Assembly: GCA_963732925.1 (NCBI GenBank)
Contig: CAVTBJ010000002.1
Coordinates: 1 to 64,000 of the forward strand
Direction: 5' to 3'
From: DASZRZ01 sp963732925
GTDB lineage: Bacteria; Acidobacteriota; Terriglobia; Terriglobales; Acidobacteriaceae
DNA length: 64,000 nt
The notes beneath the pieces are model-generated. The model had not been told where the DNA came from. It made no database searches and saw nothing but the letters and a program-made list of their open reading frames with translations. Positions 43,380 to 51,907 of this stretch are shown piece after piece (position 1 is the stretch's first letter; each line of letters begins with the position of its first letter). A program made the position numbers and the translations under genes.

Positions 43380-43998
43380 GGGTTGTTCTTCGAGTCCTGA
43401 TTTTACAAAATGAAACGAGATTTTTGATAGTCGAAAGAACTACAAAGATCTACAACGATACCAAAATTCCGAACGAAACAATTGCGTCGGAAGCTTCGCA
43501 AGTTCGCTGCAGTGCCTGGTAGGTTTAGAGTTTGCGCCGGCTTCAGAAGGCAAACCTGCCACGGGACTAGTCCAAGGCGCTAGTCTCAAGGCATAGCGGC
43601 AACAACGTGGATGGCGGTCAGGCGCGCGGGGCGGGAAGTCTGTGCAGACCGCGTCTGTTCCTGGTTGTACCCAGGCTCTATCCCCTCGCGCGGTAGGTAC
43701 GGTCTCGCTCAAGATGCTGCGTTCCGATCATTTTCTGCTGCTCAAGAAGGCCACCGCTTTCGCGATACCGCGGTTGCCCCGTGCAAAGCAGCCCGGCTGA
43801 CAGCGAAATCGGGAACGCACTATTTTTCGGCATGGTTCAAACTTCTATTAGCTTTCGCGTCACTTTACAGAAGCTCGCGCGGTTCGTAGGATGCAGAAAT
43901 TCGCTGATCGTTCCTGTTGTGGTTGCAGATGTCTTTCAGGCGTGTACACTACTCCAGGCGGTCACGTTCATCCCATCCAGGAAAATTGATCCAGATCC
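43380..43998. other. 619 bp divergent intergenic region
   Basis: This contains the ROK gene promoter region on the left and the leader of the response regulator gene on the right. An 8 bp perfect palindrome GTGTACAC lies at 43942-43949, 50 bp upstream of the response regulator start. Short frames inside are not convincing genes. Confidence 0.45.
43436..43455 (-). promoter_or_regulatory. tandem decamer upstream of the ROK gene, candidate operator
   Basis: AGAACTACAA is followed directly by AGATCTACAA, two 10 bp units with one mismatch, 57-76 bp upstream of the ROK start codon. A 10 bp period places both on the same face of the helix, as expected of a regulator site. No second copy was found near the permease operon. 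Confidence 0.3.
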
Positions 43999-44412
43999 AT
44001 GAAGCCTAAACGGACGATCCTCTGCGTTGACGATAATGAACAGTCCCTCTCAATTCGCAAAATCATGCTGGAGACCCGCGGTTACCGCGTCGTTACCTGC
44101 AACAATGGCGAAAAGGCGCTGGAGGAATTCCGCAAGGGAGGAGTGGACCTTGTCCTGACCGACCTGGTGATGCCCGGCGTGAACGGGCATATGCTGATCG
44201 ACGAAATCAAGGAACTCTCTCCCCAGACCCCGGCGATCCTGTTTTCCGGAACGGTCAAGTTCTACGACCGCAACATGCGAGCCGACGTCTTTCTGCCAAA
44301 AGGGGAATACGCCCCGGTCGAGTTGCTGGAGCGTATCCGGCTTCTGCTGTCCCGCCGGCGCACCTCCCGGCGTTCGGGCCAGGCGCTTTCCGCCCGCGCG
44401 GGCGCGGCCTGA
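43999..44412 (+). CDS. stand-alone response regulator receiver protein
   Basis: This is a single receiver domain of 137 residues with no output domain. Acidic pair Asp11-Asp12 (CVDDNEQ), phospho-acceptor Asp55 (LVLTDLVMPG), Ser83 (ILFSGT) and Lys101 (FLPKGE) are all in place, so it should be phosphorylatable. A basic tail (RRRTSRRSGQ) follows the last helix. No histidine kinase is adjacent. It could act as a CheY-like signal carrier or phosphate sink. The next gene, an ABC ATPase, starts 81 bp downstream and may be unrelated. Confidence 0.88.
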   Translation: MKPKRTILCVDDNEQSLSIRKIMLETRGYRVVTCNNGEKALEEFRKGGVDLVLTDLVMPGVNGHMLIDEIKELSPQTPAILFSGTVKFYDRNMRADVFLPKGEYAPVELLERIRLLLSRRRTSRRSGQALSARAGAA

Positions 44413-44493
44413 GAACAACCACAGCCTCAGCTTTCGTAATCCCTTCCCCAGCGATCTTCCTGCGCACCGCCTGGTGTAATATCAAGGCTTTGC

Positions 44494-45174
44494 ATGCCCC
44501 CTATCATTCAAGTTGAGGCGGTTCGCAAGGTCTACCGTATCGGGAAAATCGATGTTCCCGCTCTGCGCGGGGTTTCCTTCACTGTCGAGGCCGGCGAGTT
44601 TCTGGCGGTGGTGGGTCCATCGGGCAGCGGCAAATCGACCCTGTTTTATCTGCTGGGTGGGTTGACTCGTGCCGATGGAGGCCGGGTGATCATCAACGGC
44701 GTCGATTTTTCCCGCCTCTCCGACGCCGAGCGCACCCGCTTTCGCAAAGCCCACATTGGCTTTGTCTTCCAGAAATTTAATTTACTCCCTACGCTGGACG
44801 CGCGGACCAACATCGAAATGGCCCAGAACATCGCCGGACGTAACGGTGATCCGGAGTACTTCAAGCGGCTGGTGGGCCTGCTGGGAATCGCACACCGTCT
44901 GCATCACCGCCCCTCCGAACTTTCCGGCGGCGAACAGCAACGAGTGGCGCTGGCGCGGGCTCTTATCAACAAACCGACAATTGTCTTGGCGGACGAGCCC
45001 ACCGGCAATCTGGATACCCTTACCTCGGAAGCCGTGCTGGGACTGCTGCGGCACACCAACAAGGAATTGGGACAAACCGTCCTGATGATCACTCACAATC
45101 CTGAGGCCGCCGCCTATGCCGACCGGCAATTGCACATGCGCGACGGACAGATTCTGGAAACCGTGGTCGCCTAG
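44494..45174 (+). CDS. LolD/MacB-type ABC transporter ATPase, no permease adjacent
   Basis: This is an ATPase of 226 residues. Walker A is GPSGSGKSTLFYLLGG, the Q-loop FVFQKFNLLPTLDARTNIEM, the signature LSGGEQQRVALARAL and Walker B LADEPTGNLD, all typical of the LolD/MacB/FtsE group that works with FtsX-like permeases in lipoprotein trafficking, macrolide export or envelope processes. All catalytic residues are present. The neighbours are a receiver protein and a convergent rhomboid protease, so its membrane partner must be encoded elsewhere. Confidence 0.88.
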   Translation: MPPIIQVEAVRKVYRIGKIDVPALRGVSFTVEAGEFLAVVGPSGSGKSTLFYLLGGLTRADGGRVIINGVDFSRLSDAERTRFRKAHIGFVFQKFNLLPTLDARTNIEMAQNIAGRNGDPEYFKRLVGLLGIAHRLHHRPSELSGGEQQRVALARALINKPTIVLADEPTGNLDTLTSEAVLGLLRHTNKELGQTVLMITHNPEAAAYADRQLHMRDGQILETVVA

Positions 45175-45190
45175 GGCTTTCGTCCGCGTC

Positions 45191-46675
45191 CTAGTGTTCG
45201 CCCTGTGAATGGCGAAGCTCGTAGGCCTGCTGATAGGCCTGATCGGCAGCGTGGCTCATGCCTCTTCCTTCGTAAGCATTGGCGAGCGCCATCAGGACGT
45301 CGGGGCTCCCGGGTGCAAGCTTGTGCGCCTGTTGTAGCGCCGTGGTGGCGGGTTCGTACTGCTTCAGATGCAAATACGTGATTCCCAGGGCCTGCATGAT
45401 TCCGGCATGATTCGGATCCAGTTCCGCCGCCCTTTGCAGTTGCGGAAGCGCCTCCTTGTCTTTTCCCATCTGCTGATACAAGACTCCGAGTTCCAGAAAT
45501 GTCTGCACGTCGCGTGGGCTGCGCTGGCCCGCTTCCTGCAGCAGTTTGACGGCGGCCTCGGAATTGCCGATCTCCACATCGACCACTGCCAGTTGCTTGC
45601 GCAGCTTTACGCTGGAGGGATTCAACTGGAGAGCCCGGGCATACTCCTTCTGCGCAAGGGAAAGCCGGCGGGCAAGAGCGTAGGCCGTGCCAAGAGCTTC
45701 GTGAGCGGCTGAGTCGTTGGGCCGCGCCTGGATCACATGCTGAAGCTGCTCGATGGCAGCGCCGGCATCGCCACGCTGCAGGGCTTCCCTCCCAAGATCC
45801 ATTTGGATCTCAGGACCGCGGAAAGTGCGCACGTAGGCCGCCGAACCGGCAATCAGGACTCCGACCAGGGGAAACAGCACCATGGCAGGCGAAAGCTGCA
45901 TACCCCGCCTGGCCCAGCGAAAATCCAGGCTGAGAACAGCGCCCAGCAGGAACCCGGTAATCAGGCCTCCAATATGCGCCCCATTGTCGATCCTGGTGTA
46001 AAGGAACCCAAACGCCAGATTGGCCGCGATCACCAGAATCAGGCTGCGCATCGCATGAGGAGCAAGCCGCAGGGGGGAAGATCCGATCCCGAACAGCGAG
46101 CTGGCGACCAGCGCTCCCGCAATGCCGAACAACGCCCCGGAGGCGCCCGCGCTGACCACCATGGGGTTTCTGGCCAGACTGGCTACACTTCCGCCCAGTC
46201 CGGAGAGCAAATACAGCGCTACGAATCTCCAGTTGCCGTAAAGATACTCGCCAACTCGCCCCAGCACCCACAAGCCCCACATGTTCAACAGCAGGTGCAA
46301 CAATCCTACGTGCACAAACATGGAGGTGAGCAGTCGCCACCACTGATGATCCATGGTGAAGGGCCCGAAGTTGGCGCCCCAGCGCAGCAGGTCGCTGCTT
46401 CCCGGCGCCCAAAGAGAAACGCCGGAAAGAACCATGGCGGCGAATACCAGCACGTTCATGCCGACCAGGTATGTGGTAGGGGAAAACAGAGTAATTCCGG
46501 GGAGAGAGACTTTCACCCAGTCTCCTGCGCGCGAGCCGGTTGCCGCCTTCATGGGGGCAGTGAGACACTGAGGACAGATGTCCGGCGGCGGCAGGGCACC
46601 GGGGGAGCCCGGGGCAGAAGAAGTTCGAACCGGTGCAGGCGAAAATTCCTGCCCGCAGTGATGACAGAGGGCCAT
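45191..46675 (-). CDS. rhomboid intramembrane serine protease with C-terminal TPR domain
   Basis: This is a membrane protease of about 494 residues. It starts with a zinc-ribbon (CHHCGQEF and, ~30 residues later, CPQC). The rhomboid core follows: QWWRLLTSMFVHVGLLHLLLN, the nucleophile serine in VSAGASGALFG and a later His in NGAHIGGLITG. A C-terminal array of about six TPRs comes last (LEQLQHVIQARPNDSAAHEA region onward). The ATG at 46675 begins directly before the zinc ribbon; a longer N-terminus up to 46927 would overlap the divergent NDH-2 gene. The zinc-ribbon/rhomboid/TPR order suggests substrate recruitment on the cytoplasmic side. Confidence 0.86.
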   Translation of the reverse strand: MALCHHCGQEFSPAPVRTSSAPGSPGALPPPDICPQCLTAPMKAATGSRAGDWVKVSLPGITLFSPTTYLVGMNVLVFAAMVLSGVSLWAPGSSDLLRWGANFGPFTMDHQWWRLLTSMFVHVGLLHLLLNMWGLWVLGRVGEYLYGNWRFVALYLLSGLGGSVASLARNPMVVSAGASGALFGIAGALVASSLFGIGSSPLRLAPHAMRSLILVIAANLAFGFLYTRIDNGAHIGGLITGFLLGAVLSLDFRWARRGMQLSPAMVLFPLVGVLIAGSAAYVRTFRGPEIQMDLGREALQRGDAGAAIEQLQHVIQARPNDSAAHEALGTAYALARRLSLAQKEYARALQLNPSSVKLRKQLAVVDVEIGNSEAAVKLLQEAGQRSPRDVQTFLELGVLYQQMGKDKEALPQLQRAAELDPNHAGIMQALGITYLHLKQYEPATTALQQAHKLAPGSPDVLMALANAYEGRGMSHAADQAYQQAYELRHSQGEH

Positions 46676-46787
46676 GCCAGGTGGCGAGATCAAAGTTTGA
46701 GACTGAGACGATGCTACCACAGCGGACGCGCTGACCGGGTCCACACCGGAATGGCCGCTCGTTGAACCGTTAATGGAGGAACGCTTC

Positions 46788-48128
46788 GTGAAGGCCCCAA
46801 CCATGCAATCGCCCTCCTGCCCCCGCCTGGTCATTATTGGCGGAGGATTCGGCGGACTTGCGGCGGCGACCTCTCTGTCCCATTTTCCCGGCTCCATTAC
46901 CGTCATCGATCGCAAGAACCACCACACCTTTCAGCCGCTGCTCTATCAGGTGGCTACGGCGGGACTTTCTCCCGGCGAAATTGCCGCGCCCATCCGCGGA
47001 ATTCTCGGCAAGAGAAAAAATGTGCGTGTCCTGCTCGGAGAAGTGACGGGGTTCGACTTGCAGCGCCGCAAGGTTCAGGTGCAAGGCATAGAGGTTGGCT
47101 ACGACTACCTGATCGTCGCCGCTGGCGCCGGCCATTCCTATTTCGGGCACGACCAATGGGCTCCGCTCGCGCCCGGTCTCAAGACCATCGAGGACGCGCT
47201 GGAAATTCGCCGCCGTGTGTTGCTGGCCTTCGAAATGGCCGAACGGCAGGAGACCGCAACCGGGACCCACCAGCACGTCCACTTCGTGGTTGTGGGAGGC
47301 GGTCCCACCGGTGTGGAACTGGCGGGCGCTCTGGCTGAGATTGCCAATCGCTCGATTCCGCGGGACTTTCGCGCCATCAATCCCAAGGAGACCCGCGTCA
47401 TCCTGCTGGAAGGCGCGCCCCGGGTACTGCCGGCCTACCCGGAAGACCTTTCGCGCAGCGCGGAAAAGCAGTTGCGCCATTTGGGGGTGGATGTCCACAC
47501 CTCCGCCATCGTCAGCGCCGTGGAACCCGGCCGAATCAAGGTCGGAGACACATACATTCCATCTACCGTCACCCTGTGGGCCGCCGGGGTCTCCGCCTCG
47601 CCGCTGGGCCGCCTTTTAGGAGCTGCCACTGACAAGGCGGGCAGGGTTGTGGTGGAGCCGGACCTTTCCATTCCAGGCCACCCTGAGGTTTTTGTTGTCG
47701 GCGACCTCGCCAATTTTCAGCACACTCCGGGTGGCAAGCCGGTTCCCGGGCTCGCTCCCGCCGCCATGCAGGAGGGAAGATGGGCCGCAAAGAATATCCT
47801 TCGCGACGTTCGTGGCAAGCCGCGTGCCCCCTTTCACTACCGGGACAAGGGCACCATGGCCACGATTGGCCGGGCGGCCGCCGTCGCCGATTTGGGCAAA
47901 CTGCACATTTCCGGCTTTCCAGCGTGGATCACCTGGCTGTTTGTTCACCTCATGTACCTGGTCGGCTTCCGCAACCGGCTTTTGGTGTTTATCGAGTGGG
48001 CGTGGGCGTATTTCACTCATGAACGTTCTGCCCGGCTGATTACTGGCAGTTGCGATCTTCCGGGAGAGGCACAAATCGCCTCCGCCCTTCGAGGCGCCTC
48101 TCCGGAAAAGCACTCAGCCGCCGACTAG
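46788..48128 (+). CDS. type II NADH dehydrogenase (NDH-2)
   Basis: This is a monotopic flavoenzyme of about 446 residues that passes electrons from NADH to quinone without proton pumping. The FAD-binding motif is VIIGGGFGGLAAA; HTFQPLLYQVATAGLSP is the NDH-2 signature; FVVVGGGPTGVELAGALAE binds NADH. FVVGDLANF and APAAMQEGRWAAKNI belong to the second FAD block. A C-terminal amphipathic anchor (WITWLFVHLMYLVGFRNRLL) attaches it to the membrane. GTG at 46788 is chosen because GGAGGA ends 7 bp upstream; ATG 46773 and ATG 46803 are alternatives. It is divergent from the rhomboid gene. Confidence 0.92.
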   Translation: MKAPTMQSPSCPRLVIIGGGFGGLAAATSLSHFPGSITVIDRKNHHTFQPLLYQVATAGLSPGEIAAPIRGILGKRKNVRVLLGEVTGFDLQRRKVQVQGIEVGYDYLIVAAGAGHSYFGHDQWAPLAPGLKTIEDALEIRRRVLLAFEMAERQETATGTHQHVHFVVVGGGPTGVELAGALAEIANRSIPRDFRAINPKETRVILLEGAPRVLPAYPEDLSRSAEKQLRHLGVDVHTSAIVSAVEPGRIKVGDTYIPSTVTLWAAGVSASPLGRLLGAATDKAGRVVVEPDLSIPGHPEVFVVGDLANFQHTPGGKPVPGLAPAAMQEGRWAAKNILRDVRGKPRAPFHYRDKGTMATIGRAAAVADLGKLHISGFPAWITWLFVHLMYLVGFRNRLLVFIEWAWAYFTHERSARLITGSCDLPGEAQIASALRGASPEKHSAAD

Positions 48129-48475
48129 CATCACAACCAATTATTGCTTTTTGGCATCTCACTTGCGATAGGTGTATGGAATGGGAGCAACCTGCTGAAG
48201 CGGAACTCGGAGTCGCAGAGCGACCGGGCAAGGTACGTTTAGGACTTGACCGAGACCAGTAAACGTCCTATTGATTAATTGTAGCGAGTAGCGACCTTGC
48301 TTTCGTTCTTGGGTTTCTAACAAATGGGTCTTGGTGTTTCTTTGTGGAGAGGGTAAGCTAGGGAATCGATTATAGATTGATTCGCGGATGGGCCCGTCAT
48401 TATGGAGCGGATTCCGTCGCTGACTCTCTTGGGAAAAGGTTTTTCAGGCTCTCCTGTCTCTCCTGGGCAGGAGTG

Positions 48476-48507
48476 GACCTCTCCCGCTACTCTCCTCGGG
48501 TGAGGTC
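48476..48507 (+). other. strong stem-loop upstream of the terminator
   Basis: Bases 48476-48486 (GACCTCTCCCG) pair with 48497-48507 (CGGGTGAGGTC), ten pairs with one T-T mismatch and a 10 nt loop. It is followed by CTTTAAT and, 8 bases later, by the terminator stem. Confidence 0.6.
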
Positions 48508-48514
48508 TTTAATC

Positions 48515-48560
48515 GCGGGCGGCTCCCCTCCAAACCCATTTTCGGGCCGCCCGCTTTTTT
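48515..48560 (+). terminator. intrinsic terminator, + strand
   Basis: GCGGGCGGC (48515-48523) pairs perfectly with GCCGCCCGC (48546-48554), loop 22 nt, followed by six T (48555-48560). It is nearly 400 bp after the NDH-2 stop, farther than usual for that gene, so it may end a separate transcript. Confidence 0.75.
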
Positions 48561-48594
48561 CTTCTGCTGACGGAATTCCCTACAGAACCAAAAT

Positions 48595-50397
48595 CTAGGT
48601 GAGCGTGGCCTCGGGCGGAGTTTCGTCATGGGGTCCGGCCTGGCGGTAGGCGCGGAGAATGTCCGGCATCGTGATGATGCCTTCCAAGCGGCCGAAGTCC
48701 GCACGGTGGACCACCGGCAGCATTGGCCAGTCATAGATAAACCGCAGCGCTGTGTCCAGGGTGTGATCGGGATGGAGATGCGGAACCGGCGTCAGGGAAA
48801 GAATGGAGGCCAACGGCTGAGAGGCGTCCCCTTCTTCGGGAAGCTTCTGTAGTTCCTCCCGCCGAATGGTTCGCCAACTGCCGTCCCCGAATCGCACCAG
48901 GGCCACATCTTCGGTCGATTTGCGCACTCGCTCCAGCGCCTCTGTCACCGAAAGTTCGGCGTTCAGAACGGGGATGCCGTCCGGACGCATGGCATCTTCC
49001 ACCCGCAGGATCGGCAGTTCGCGCTGCTCCTCCATGGAGGGAAGATCGAGTCCGTCCTGGCGCGACAGCATGTCAAACAGCGGGACAGGCTGGAAAAACC
49101 GGGAAATCAGGTAGGCGACGGTGTTGGAAACCAGGACAGGCAGAATAATGGCGTAATTTCCGCTGACCTCCAGGACGATAAACACCGACGTCATGGGCGC
49201 GCGCAGAAACCCAGCGAACAGAACACCGATGCCGACCAGCGCGTATCCCGCCGAGGAAATGGCCACCGCGGGAAAGAAAACGCGTTCCACCCCGGCGACG
49301 GCTCCGCCCAGCATGGCGCCGATAAAGATGGTCGGGGCGAACATTCCTCCCGGCGTCCCGCTCACGAAGGAGAACGTGGTGGCGAGGATTTTCAGCACCG
49401 CCAGCAGCGCCAGCAGCTTCCAGGTGAACTGGTCGTGCATGGCGCTGTCCACGTATTCGTAGCCCGCGCCCATGATCTGCGGGAAGCCCACGTAGCCGAT
49501 AATTCCTACGATCAGCCCGGCCATGGCGGGCTGCACCAGCTGCGTCCAGCGCGGCATCGCTTTGAGTCGCGGACGCAGCACCTCCACCAGCTTGGCAAAC
49601 AGCAGGGAAGCAAATCCCCCCACCACGCCCAGAATGGCATAGGCAATCAGTTCTCCCGGGCGCGTGAGCTCAAACACGGGGACACGGAACAAGGGAGCAA
49701 ACCCCAGAAACCAACGCTCCACCACGACGCTGGAAACCGCGGCCAGCACAACCGCGCCCAGCACTCCCGCGCTCCACCGTCCGATCACTTCTTCAATGAC
49801 AAAAAGCACGGCCGTCAGGGGCGTGTTAAAGGCGGCTGCCAGCCCCGCGGCCGCTCCCACCGGGGCAATCAGCCGGACTTTTTCACGCGACAGGCGCAGG
49901 CGTCTTCCTAATGCGGAGGCGAGGCCCGCCCCGATCTGCAACGAAGGATCTTCTGGCCCCAGGGGGTGTCCACCGCCGATGGCCAGCGTACAGGTGATCA
50001 ATTTTCCAATGACGGTTCGGAAGGATATGTAGCCGTTATAGATGTAGAGAGCGGCTTTCGTCTGGTTCACGCCGCTGCCTCGAACCCCGGGGAAAAATAA
50101 AACCGCTAGCCCGGCAATCAGCAGCCCGGTAACTGTGGGAGCCAGAATCAGGCGATATCCGCTGGGCGGCACCGCCGAGCCCAGAAGCCGGAAACGGGTC
50201 CACTCGATGGCCACCCGGAAGCAAACCACCGACAGGCCCGAGAGAATTCCGATGAAGATGGAAAGAATCAGGAAAAACCGTTCTTCCCTCAGGCCGGGAC
50301 GCGAAAGGTCGCCCAGCCTGGACAGCATGGCCGGAGTTTTCGATTCGGGTCGCTCAACCGCAGCCGTGGCCGACGAAGAATGTGCTATATCCGTCAT
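48595..50397 (-). CDS. CLC-type chloride channel/antiporter with CBS domains
   Basis: This is a CLC membrane protein of 600 residues with a C-terminal CBS pair (DAMRPDGIPVLNAELS and VVHRADFGRLEGIITMPDIL). Selectivity motifs deviate: GSGVN (107-111) where E. coli has GSGIP, and GPEDP (147-151) where it has GREGP. The gating glutamate (Glu149) and the internal proton glutamate (IEEV, 202-203) are kept, and GGMFAP matches GIFAP. This predicts an H+-coupled antiporter with altered anion preference. Its start overlaps the stop of the TPR gene (ATGA), so both are cotranscribed. Confidence 0.9.
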   Translation of the reverse strand: MTDIAHSSSATAAVERPESKTPAMLSRLGDLSRPGLREERFFLILSIFIGILSGLSVVCFRVAIEWTRFRLLGSAVPPSGYRLILAPTVTGLLIAGLAVLFFPGVRGSGVNQTKAALYIYNGYISFRTVIGKLITCTLAIGGGHPLGPEDPSLQIGAGLASALGRRLRLSREKVRLIAPVGAAAGLAAAFNTPLTAVLFVIEEVIGRWSAGVLGAVVLAAVSSVVVERWFLGFAPLFRVPVFELTRPGELIAYAILGVVGGFASLLFAKLVEVLRPRLKAMPRWTQLVQPAMAGLIVGIIGYVGFPQIMGAGYEYVDSAMHDQFTWKLLALLAVLKILATTFSFVSGTPGGMFAPTIFIGAMLGGAVAGVERVFFPAVAISSAGYALVGIGVLFAGFLRAPMTSVFIVLEVSGNYAIILPVLVSNTVAYLISRFFQPVPLFDMLSRQDGLDLPSMEEQRELPILRVEDAMRPDGIPVLNAELSVTEALERVRKSTEDVALVRFGDGSWRTIRREELQKLPEEGDASQPLASILSLTPVPHLHPDHTLDTALRFIYDWPMLPVVHRADFGRLEGIITMPDILRAYRQAGPHDETPPEATLT

Positions 50398-51731
50398 TGC
50401 TCGGACTGCTCCCGCTGCTGGCGGATCAGGAGCAATGCCTCATCATGCCCGGTGGCGGCGCCACAGAGCTGCGAAGCAGCCTGTTCCCCCCTTGCAGCGG
50501 CGTCGATGACCGTGTCCGCCAAATCCGGATTGCGAACCACCACGGAAGTCCGCATGCGCGGCTTCAGGTCGACCAGGCGCTGATAGGCAACCTGCAGCTC
50601 GCTGGGTTGGGCGGCCCGGGCTGCAGCCAAGGCTTGCGCTGTCGCATTGGATTGCGTAGCCGGGGACGCTTTCGTGGACGCCGGCTTCCCTGCCGGGGAC
50701 CCGGTGCCTGCCGGGGCCTGTGTTGCCGTCGGCTGCAAATCCTCTCCTTGCTGGCTGGCGCACTGTTCAAGCCGCCGTTCCGCCTGCTGATACGCGGCAA
50801 TCACGCGACGCGCACGTTCCCGCGAGGACAAGCGTGGCAAGAACGGATTCATCTCTCGCACCAGCGTCGACAGTTGCAACAACTCGGCGGTGTGAGGATC
50901 CCTCGCGCCTGCTGCCCGGGCACGCTCCAGATCGCGTTGTGCGTCGGCATACTGTTGCAGGTTAAATGCCGCCTCTCCCGCTCCTCGCAGGGCGCTCTGG
51001 TTGCGCGGTTCCATCGCCAGGGCCGCGCGATATTGGTCCAAGGCGCGCCGCGGCTCATGTGCCTGCTGGAACAGATCCCCCACCCGGACATACATGGCGG
51101 CGTCGTGCGGCAGGTCGCCTTCCAAGGCGATCAATTCCGCCTGCGCCTGCTCGATGGCGCTGACCCGCAACAGGTAGCCGATCAGTTCCAGCCGGGCTTG
51201 CCGGCGGCGCTGCTCGGGGACTTGTTCGAAAACCCCGTAGATCGCTCCGTGGTAGTAACGGAGCGCCTGCTCGTAATTTCCGTTCCGCGCCTGAATCCTT
51301 GCCAATTCCAGATTCACCGTGCCGTTGCCCGGCTGCTGTTCCCATAACGCCAGCAAGTACGACTGGGCCTGACGAAGGTCGTCGTCGCCAATCAGGGCCT
51401 GCGCCAGCAGAAGCCGGTACTGAAAATTGTCGCGGGAATAGGCCAGCGCACTGTGCAGGCTGTGAATCGCTTCCTGGGTTTGTGCGGCCTTGAGTTCCTC
51501 CTGGCTTCTTTCAAACCAGAATTGCGCCTGGGACTGCTGCTCTCGTTCAAACGACCGTGCGACATAGTGGGTGACCACAAACATGGCCGCGGCCAGCACC
51601 GCCAGCACCGCGATCATGAACGATTGGCTGCGCAGCACCTCCCGCACCCGGCGGCGCCGCGTACACCACACACATTGCCGCCCCGCGACCGAGACGCGCC
51701 TGCCACATGTAAGACATTGGGGAAACTGCAT
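50394..51731 (-). CDS. membrane-anchored zinc-ribbon TPR protein
   Basis: This is a protein of about 445 residues. It starts with a zinc ribbon (CLTCGRRVSVAGRQCVWC), followed by a basic stretch and one TM helix (FMIAVLAVLAAAMFVVTHYV). A long helical TPR region follows with segments such as AIHSLHSALAYSRDNFQYRL, NYEQALRYYHGAI and EAAFNLQQYADAQRDLERA, then an Ala/Thr/Pro-rich linker and a C-terminal helix. ATG 51731 lies directly before the zinc ribbon; a TTG at 51770 is possible. It is coupled to the CLC gene by a four-base overlap. It may scaffold or regulate that transporter, which is inference. Confidence 0.78.
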   Translation of the reverse strand: MQFPQCLTCGRRVSVAGRQCVWCTRRRRVREVLRSQSFMIAVLAVLAAAMFVVTHYVARSFEREQQSQAQFWFERSQEELKAAQTQEAIHSLHSALAYSRDNFQYRLLLAQALIGDDDLRQAQSYLLALWEQQPGNGTVNLELARIQARNGNYEQALRYYHGAIYGVFEQVPEQRRRQARLELIGYLLRVSAIEQAQAELIALEGDLPHDAAMYVRVGDLFQQAHEPRRALDQYRAALAMEPRNQSALRGAGEAAFNLQQYADAQRDLERARAAGARDPHTAELLQLSTLVREMNPFLPRLSSRERARRVIAAYQQAERRLEQCASQQGEDLQPTATQAPAGTGSPAGKPASTKASPATQSNATAQALAAARAAQPSELQVAYQRLVDLKPRMRTSVVVRNPDLADTVIDAAARGEQAASQLCGAATGHDEALLLIRQQREQSEQ

Positions 51732-51907
51732 CCGGCTCACTGGAAATGAAACAATATCGTTGCCCGACAAAACCCTAGCTTAGTAGTGAATCATGACGGG
51801 CCACCACATGCAACTACTACATAGACATTGTACGGCGGGATTGTGTTGTATGGGAGGATTCAGCAGCACTCCAGCCGGATGGAACCGCGCTCCCGCGCGC
51901 CCTCAGC

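Larger units (their letters stand above)
48129..48594. other. 466 bp convergent intergenic region with paired hairpins
   Basis: This lies between NDH-2 (+) and the CLC gene (-). No protein gene is convincing. The right third contains a series of stem-loops: CTCCTG/CAGGAG (48451-48473), a 10 bp stem with one mismatch (48476-48486 with 48497-48507) and the terminator at 48515-48560. The left part has a weaker inverted repeat, ACGTTT with AAACGT, around 48235-48267. A structured small RNA ending at 48560 is possible but unproven. Confidence 0.4.

Noticed and set aside
43611..44002. Small + strand frames upstream of the response regulator
   Set aside because: No start signals, no motif, and composition like the surrounding non-coding DNA.
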